From Zygnema cylindricum (taxonomy: Eukaryota; Streptophyta; Zygnematophyceae; Zygnematales; Zygnemataceae), in NCBI GenBank assembly GCA_037447655.1, contig JBBHKE010001156.1, positions 1 through 13,253 on the forward strand: a DNA stretch of 13,253 nucleotides, written 5' to 3'. Of the stretch, positions 9,177 through 13,253 are shown one piece after another. The notes beneath the pieces are model-generated. The model searched no databases. It was given only the letters and a program-made list of their open reading frames with translations, and was not told the origin of the DNA. Made by a program: the position numbers and the translations under genes. Each line of letters begins with the position of its first letter. Within the stretch, counting starts at the first letter, position 1.

Positions 9177-10273
9177 TCAAAACATAGCGTCCATCATACA
9201 ACAGCAGCACAATGCCGCCAAGCTGCACAGGAAAAAATGGCAACCACAAACACAAAAAATTAGCCAACGGTTGAGTTAAAAAAAGGGACGTCAAAAGGAA
9301 CCCACAACATCGTTGATTCAGACAGCTCAAGCATTTGCTAAGGGTTACATACTCACCAAGCCGCGCAACAATCTCCTTCGTCATTATCTCGACGTGGATT
9401 ATTATTCACGACATAAACAGACTGTGGAGGCGGCTGTCCATGATAGCCAGGAGGAGGACCACCTGGATAACCAGGAGGGGGAGGTGGATATGGATTATAA
9501 CCAGGAGGAGGAGGCCCATAGCCTGGAGGAGGAGGCCCATATCCTGGAGGAGGAGGCCCCTGAGGATATCCTGGAGGAGGAGGCCCCTGAGGATATCCTG
9601 GAGCAGGGTAGCCCTGGGCAGGTCCGCCTTCTGCAAGCAAAAAGAAATTCAGCAGCCACAGGTTGTCACGTTGCAGTCACAGAGAAAAAATGGAAAACTC
9701 CACAAAAAGAAAAATGTCATAGCCACAGTATTCAAGAAGGACGCAAATTCGTCGGGAGAGGTGAATCTGTTGTGTCCAGGCAGAAGTGAGATACAAAGAA
9801 CAAACAGATTCGGATTACTTAAGAACAATGCAGTAGAAATAACTGAAATAGGATGAAGATTCAGTCACTAGAAATCATTTGCAGAAATTGGAGGAACACA
9901 ACTAAAAAAAGAAAACATTGGCATCCATTACGCGTGCAGAAATCAACCGAATCAAACAATCAATGGACCAATCCATCACAATCAATCAATCACCAGATAT
10001 CAACTTTTTACAGAAATCAACTGTTAGAGAAAACCAGCCTGCACTCACCCACTCACTATTAGCTTTGCACAGAAATCAACTTTTTACGGAATAAAATGTT
10101 TACAACATCCAGCTTTTTAAATCAACCTCTTACAGAAGTCTTTCTAGATACACAAAGACAACAATTTCAGGTACAGTACAAAAGCATAACCTCTAAACAA
10201 GTCAAGGCTTCCTACCAGAATACTGTGGAGGAGGTGCGGCTACAGGATGTGGTGAAGGCTCCCCTTTGCCCAT
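9177..10273 (-). CDS. Proline-rich CYSTM-domain protein, 125 aa, 3 exons
   Basis: Exons on the minus strand are 10273-10216, 9630-9357 and 9222-9177, joined through GT-AG introns of 585 nt (donor GTAGGA, acceptor TTGCTTGCAG) and 134 nt (donor GTGAGT, acceptor CCTGTGCAG). The product begins MGKGEPSPHPV. Residues 20-90 are XYPPX-like repeats (PGYPQGPPPP, PGYGPPPP), giving a flexible Pro/Gly/Tyr-rich arm. An Asn/Arg/Asp-rich linker follows, then the C-terminal CYSTM signature CCAACLAALCCCC ending MMDAMF (residues 107-125). Family knowledge: CYSTM proteins are short tail-anchored proteins of the plasma membrane or endomembranes, often induced by stress and in some cases linked to metal tolerance. 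The second intron splits a Cys codon of the signature (TG|C), so the unspliced reading gives Trp there. Start choice: the first ATG upstream of the spliced frame. Length and architecture are typical for the family. Confidence 0.9.
9460..9607 (-). repeat. Coding minisatellite in the CYSTM second exon
   Basis: Reiterated in-frame units of 27 bp (two adjacent copies encoding GYPQGPPPP, about 9544-9607) and of about 21 bp (GYGPPPP, about 9500-9550). All units keep the reading frame, so copy number changes only the length of the Pro/Gly/Tyr arm. Confidence 0.85.
9926..10138. repeat. Degenerate dispersed repeat in CYSTM intron 1
   Basis: The motif CAGAAATCAACTTTTTAC recurs with changes at about 9936, 9999-10022, 10070-10091 and 10119-10138. 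CAATCAATCAAT simple sequence lies between them. It is intronic and no function is apparent. Confidence 0.6.
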
Positions 10274-10529
10274 TGAATCTATGCAGGATTAACAGTAAAC
10301 TGTAACGGAGTTACTTGTAACTTGAAATTCAAGGAATGAAAGTAAAAAGGAAAAAGTCGAAGGCCTGTAGTAGTGAAAAGGTGCAAAACTGTTTCACTTC
10401 TCAAGTCTCAGCAATGATCTCATAAAGTTATAGGGGAAAAAAAAAAAGGACAAAAATTAGAAAGTCAGCATCGACCTATAGTCTTCTGCAACAAACATCT
10501 ACTTCAAACCGCGTAAAATTTGTGATGCC

Positions 10530-10557
10530 AGTTCACACCACACGGAAAGTGTGAACT
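10530..10557. repeat. Perfect 9-bp inverted repeat upstream of the CYSTM gene
   Basis: AGTTCACAC (10530-10538) and GTGTGAACT (10549-10557) are separated by 10 bp. It lies about 260-285 bp upstream of the CYSTM start codon and just beside the GTAC cluster. It could be a dimeric factor site or a hairpin in the 5' UTR. Confidence 0.7.
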
Positions 10558-10572
10558 TTCCTGGCAAAAATA

Positions 10573-10599
10573 GTACTGTACTAGTGTACTGTACTGTAC
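10573..10599. promoter_or_regulatory. Cluster of five GTAC cores, candidate SBP/SPL (copper-response) site
   Basis: GTAC occurs at 10573, 10578, 10586, 10591 and 10596, built from GTACT pentamers with one 3-bp offset. It lies 300-326 bp upstream of the CYSTM ATG (minus strand). GTAC is the core contacted by plant and algal SBP-domain factors such as SPL7 and CRR1, which act in copper deficiency. A TATA-like stretch (TATTTATG on the minus strand, about 10633-10640) may place the cluster at or just inside the transcript start. Binding is inferred from the core motif only. Confidence 0.45.
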
Positions 10600-11145
10600 T
10601 TCACCGGACGGGAGTGCCGGGTGGGGACAAGCATAAATATTCTTCAATATTTTGTTATATCGCCTTCATATATCAGATAGTTTAGTATCGCGATGTGATA
10701 CTTTGTACGGTTCAGCATATACGGCCAGTTTACAACATCAAATCATCATCATTTTCCCTACCGTAAAACAAAGGTTTGGCATCTACATCTGCAGGTGACG
10801 TATGAGTGCTAATATTCGATTTGTATGGAATAATTTGATGAGGTTTGGCAAGGTTCCAGAATCGCATGTTAGCTAGAATGACATGTTAGAAATTGCGCGC
10901 ACACAACGCTACACAATACAACGCAGTACTGGACTGTAACTGTTTTAGGTGTCGATAAGATGGGAGGAACCATCGCCGTCGGCTCATGATCCCGCAACCC
11001 AGAACTCCAGAAGCGACGAGAACATGCCTTTGGCACATAGTGGAAGCTATTTTCGCCTTCCTTTTTTTGCTGTTTTCGTCATGTTGTACCCTATACATGT
11101 AGCCGTACTCGTTTCCTGTATGTATGGTACACAAAATACAAAGGG

Positions 11146-11167
11146 GTTTAAACTTTAAAGTTTAAAC
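11146..11167. repeat. 22-bp perfect palindrome
   Basis: GTTTAAAC, then a central TTTAAA-containing hexamer, then GTTTAAAC. All 22 bases are self-complementary with no spacer. It lies about 920 bp upstream of the ATG18-like start and 870 bp upstream of the CYSTM start. Confidence 0.95.
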
Positions 11168-11194
11168 TTCATGACGGAACATACAAAACTGTCG

Positions 11195-11727
11195 GTGTTC
11201 GTACGCATTTAAGTACGGACCGCAAAAAAATAGTGTCAGGATTCGATGAACTTCCCGTCGGTGTGGGCGGTTGTAGTAAATTTAGGCGTTAGGAATCAGT
11301 ACGATTCTTGCCAGATCATTCCAAGTTTTGTTTGTACTCACGACCGCATCATGATAGGTTTAGGACTTTAGGCTGACATCTGAAGAACATCGTTTGAGAT
11401 TTTTTCAGTGACAAACGCACACGTGGTTATTACCAGAGCCGTTCGATATAGCTGGACACATTCAATAAATGTACGAACCTATGAAACAAAAATGTCCGGA
11501 AGGCAAAAATCTCAAAATAGCTCTCACCTTGTCACGTTCGCTTTCTATGTTCTAAACGTGCGAGCATTTTGTGCGGATATCGCATGGAACCGGCATGTCC
11601 TCCGGAACTTTCCTTTAATGCCGTAGCGCAAGCTTCGTGCGGCAAATTTTCAGTTCCACTAAATGTTTACGTTTCGAAATTTCATTTTAGTGCGAACTCC
11701 GCATGAACGTGCGTACGTTTTGAACAT
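11195..11727. repeat. Foldback-like repeat family in the ATG18 upstream region
   Basis: Three related segments share a CGT(A/G)CG...TGCGGA..TCGCA core: 11199-11226 (plus), 11547-11590 (plus) and 11685-11727 (minus orientation). The last two form an imperfect inverted repeat of about 43 bp that bounds a 181-bp unit starting ATGTTC and ending GAACAT. A smaller hairpin (TGCCG...CGGCA, about 11619-11644) lies inside. It may be a decayed MITE with no resemblance to copies A-C. No clear target-site duplication was found. Confidence 0.4.
11420..11426. promoter_or_regulatory. G-box / ABRE-like site
   Basis: CACGTGG lies about 660 bp upstream of the ATG18-like start. CACGTG is the core bound by plant bZIP and bHLH factors. 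One copy alone is weak evidence of function. Confidence 0.35.
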
Positions 11728-11901
11728 AAGGCTCCCTGTACATCCACCATAAGGTTATGCATGTTGCAGGTTTACTGTGGGAGTTGAGTCGCCCATGGTT
11801 ATTTTCCTTTTTCTCCTGCTGAGTCTTTAAGGCGGTTCCAGCTTTTTTCCTCCCATCTCTCGGTCACGTCCTATTATCACATAAGATTTTATCATTCCTC
11901 G

Positions 11902-11910
11902 AAACCCTAA
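11902..11910 (+). promoter_or_regulatory. Telo-box upstream of ATG18 exon 1
   Basis: AAACCCTAA, a plant telomere-type motif common near transcription starts of plant genes. Matching AGGGTTT motifs lie in the first intron at about 12454-12475 and a related TTAGGGTT at about 12534-12542, so exon 1 is bracketed by telo-box sequence in opposite orientations. Confidence 0.5.
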
Positions 11911-11924
11911 CTTTTACCGTTCCC

Positions 11925-12066
11925 ACTTACTCTTTCTCCTACTATCTTTCTCGCCTTCCAGTATCTGTCCTTTCTCTTTTTCTCGACTTCCTGTACCTGT
12001 CCTCTCTCTCTTTCTCGCTCTCCTCTTCTCCTTTCTTTTTCCTTCTCCTCTCCCTCTCTTTCATTC
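11925..12066 (+). promoter_or_regulatory. Pyrimidine-rich leader of ATG18 with a 32-bp repeat
   Basis: The plus strand is overwhelmingly C/T. TTCTCG recurs at 11948, 11980 and 12012, exactly 32 bp apart. The first two units also share CTTCCWGTAYCTGTCCT; the third is partial. Such CT-rich stretches are frequent in plant core promoters and 5' UTRs. It is probably part of the transcribed leader, but the transcription start cannot be seen. Confidence 0.6.
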
Positions 12067-12074
12067 CTTGAGTA

Positions 12075-12092
12075 ATGCATCAATGGCCTTAG
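12075..12092 (+). CDS. Overlapping upstream ORF in the ATG18 leader (MHQWP, 5 codons)
   Basis: The ATG at 12075 lies 8 nt before the main start in another frame and ends at TAG 12090-12092, overlapping the first codons of the main ORF. The main ATG has G at +4 but T at -3, and the upstream ATG is also in a weak context. The overlap could lower translation of the main ORF or allow re-initiation. Whether it is translated is unknown. Confidence 0.4.
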   Translation: MHQWP

Positions 12093-12445
12093 TTTCTCCT
12101 CAAATGGCTCACCAGCTTCCTTCGGACGCCTCTCTCCCTTCTCCTACCCCTATCCCTCCTCCCGCTCCTACCACTCCTCCTCAGAATAGTTTACAAGGAG
12201 GAGAGGAGAAGGAGGGTTTCCAAATACAAGAAAGTCAACTTCTCTCCGTCGGTTTCAACCAAGATTACGGCTGTTTTGCTTGTGGAACCGATACAGGTTT
12301 TCGAATATACAATTGTGACCCTTTTAAAGAGACTTTTCGGAGAGAGTTTACAAATGGAGGCATTGGATTGGTTGAAATGCTATTCAGATGTAATATTTTG
12401 GCTGTGGTGGGAGGAGGACAGACTCCGAGGTACCCTGCAAATAAG
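12083..12445 (+). CDS. ATG18/WIPI-type PROPPIN autophagy protein, first coding exon (partial)
   Basis: 121 codons from ATG 12083 to a phase-0 donor (AATAAG|GTAAGA) at 12446. Residues 12-45 form a Pro/Ser/Thr-rich N-terminal extension. From about residue 52 the sequence matches blade 1 of plant ATG18a-like proteins: [48 protein letters not shown] and YPANK. In the family the next exon begins with VMIWDD, consistent with the break. Family knowledge: PROPPINs are seven-bladed beta-propellers that bind PI3P and PI(3,5)P2 through an FRRG motif and work with ATG2 in autophagosome formation. The FRRG motif lies in exons beyond the window. Start choice: first in-frame ATG, since the frame reads upstream without another ATG. 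The closest group (ATG18a/c/d/e) is inferred from memory. Confidence 0.9.
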
Positions 12446-13253
12446 GTAAGAACTAGGGTTTCTAAATTAGGGTTTGCAAGGAATGGTTGTGATTTGCAAA
12501 AAAGTGTTTAAAGTTTTGGGTGAAATAGGTGAAATTAGGGTTAAAAAACAAAAAAAAAGGAGGATGGGTTTGGATGGGTTAGAAAGTATATGGGGTTTAA
12601 ATAAAAAGGAAGGCGTTTAAGTGTTGGTGGGAATATGGTTGACATTTTTTTTTGTTATGTCAAGTCAGTTCTTTTAGAGAGGTAGACCATTGACCTATGT
12701 TTAACCTAGAAAATAAATTGGTGAGTTTTGTCATTCTGTTGATGTGACTATATCATCCTTCCGTTCCCATTGAAGGAAATAGTTTTGTATTTAGATTTGT
12801 TTATTTTTTACATTTTTTAATCGAGGCGGGTTTTTTTGTTGTATTTAGGTTTAGTTTTTATTTTACATGGGTTTGTGTCATTGCGGTTAGTTTTTTTTGT
12901 TTCCCTCTTTTTTGAATGTGTGCCTCAAAATGGATGAATTGTTGCCATGAATAGTTTTGCTACTTTTATATTTTATTCATTATTTTTTTTTATTTTTTTT
13001 TGCCTTTTCTAATTTTAGCTCTCTTCATGAAAAATGTAAGGTGAATAATTCATGTTCTACACTATTTGAGATTTTGCTGTTTTGAATAAGGGGGAGAGGA
13101 AGAGTGAGAGAGAGAGTGCAAGAGAGGGGGAGGGAGGCACGGGGGCAGCGGGAGCGAGAGGGGAAGGTGAAGAGAGAGAGACAGAGGAGGAAGAGGGGGA
13201 GAGGGACAGAAAGGGGGAGGGGAGAGGGAGGGGAAGAGGGGGGGAGAAAGGGG
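12446..13253 (+). other. First intron of the ATG18-like gene (runs off the window)
   Basis: Begins with the donor GTAAGA. The T-rich, AG-poor middle contains no supported exon. From about 13089 to the edge it becomes a polypurine (GA/G-rich) tract with few pyrimidines. The next coding exon was not found in the remaining 800 bp, so this intron is longer than most in the window. Confidence 0.65.
13089..13253 (+). repeat. Polypurine tract
   Basis: About 165 bp of almost pure G and A, including GAGAGAG and GGGAGGG runs, continuing to the window edge. It has potential for triplex or G-rich structures, and it is a likely place for assembly error. Confidence 0.9.

Noticed and set aside
1-13253. CRISPR array, bacterial operon, tRNA or rRNA gene, plasmid origin or a new defence system
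   Set aside because: The window is eukaryotic. No regularly spaced direct repeats, tRNA A/B boxes with a cloverleaf, rRNA sequence or prokaryotic gene arrangement were seen.

Overview
The window reads as nuclear DNA of a land plant. It has intron-containing genes with GT-AG junctions, a plant-type PROPPIN (ATG18) first exon, a plant-style CYSTM protein, and telo-box motifs (AAACCCTAA). The introns are short to medium (about 105-590 nt where both ends are visible). A USP9X/FAF-type deubiquitinase tail is something I do not associate with flowering plants, so a bryophyte or another seedless plant is my guess; this is inference.

Layout. (1) 1-3364, plus strand: the last eight exons of a gene whose protein matches the C-terminal region of USP9X/FAF-type ubiquitin-specific proteases. 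The catalytic domain lies upstream of the window. A 3' UTR follows, with AATAAA at 3790. (2) 3816-9176: a gene-poor stretch of about 5.4 kb. It holds three members of one TA-flanked terminal-inverted-repeat family (3948-4110, 5346-5562, 7394-7954), a decayed Ty3/gypsy integrase fragment (4915-5181, minus), a palindromic CA/TG microsatellite (6077-6216) and an orphan 65-codon ORF (7962-8159, minus) that abuts the third element. (3) 9177-10273, minus: a complete three-exon gene for a 125-residue proline-rich CYSTM membrane protein. (4) 10274-12082: a 1.8-kb divergent intergenic region rich in GTAC cores, including five in 27 bp, with a 22-bp perfect palindrome, a foldback-like repeat and a G-box. 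(5) 12083 to the right edge, plus: the first coding exon of an ATG18/WIPI-like autophagy gene. It has a pyrimidine-rich leader with a 32-bp repeat and a short overlapping upstream ORF. Its first intron runs off the window and ends in a polypurine tract.

The three genes have no evident operon-like or pathway relation. One testable link is the GTAC-rich DNA between the divergently transcribed CYSTM and ATG18 genes. GTAC is the core bound by plant SBP/SPL factors, including copper-response regulators, and CYSTM proteins are implicated in stress and metal responses. All exon joins were made by eye from reading frame, splice consensus and remembered family similarity. No search was run.
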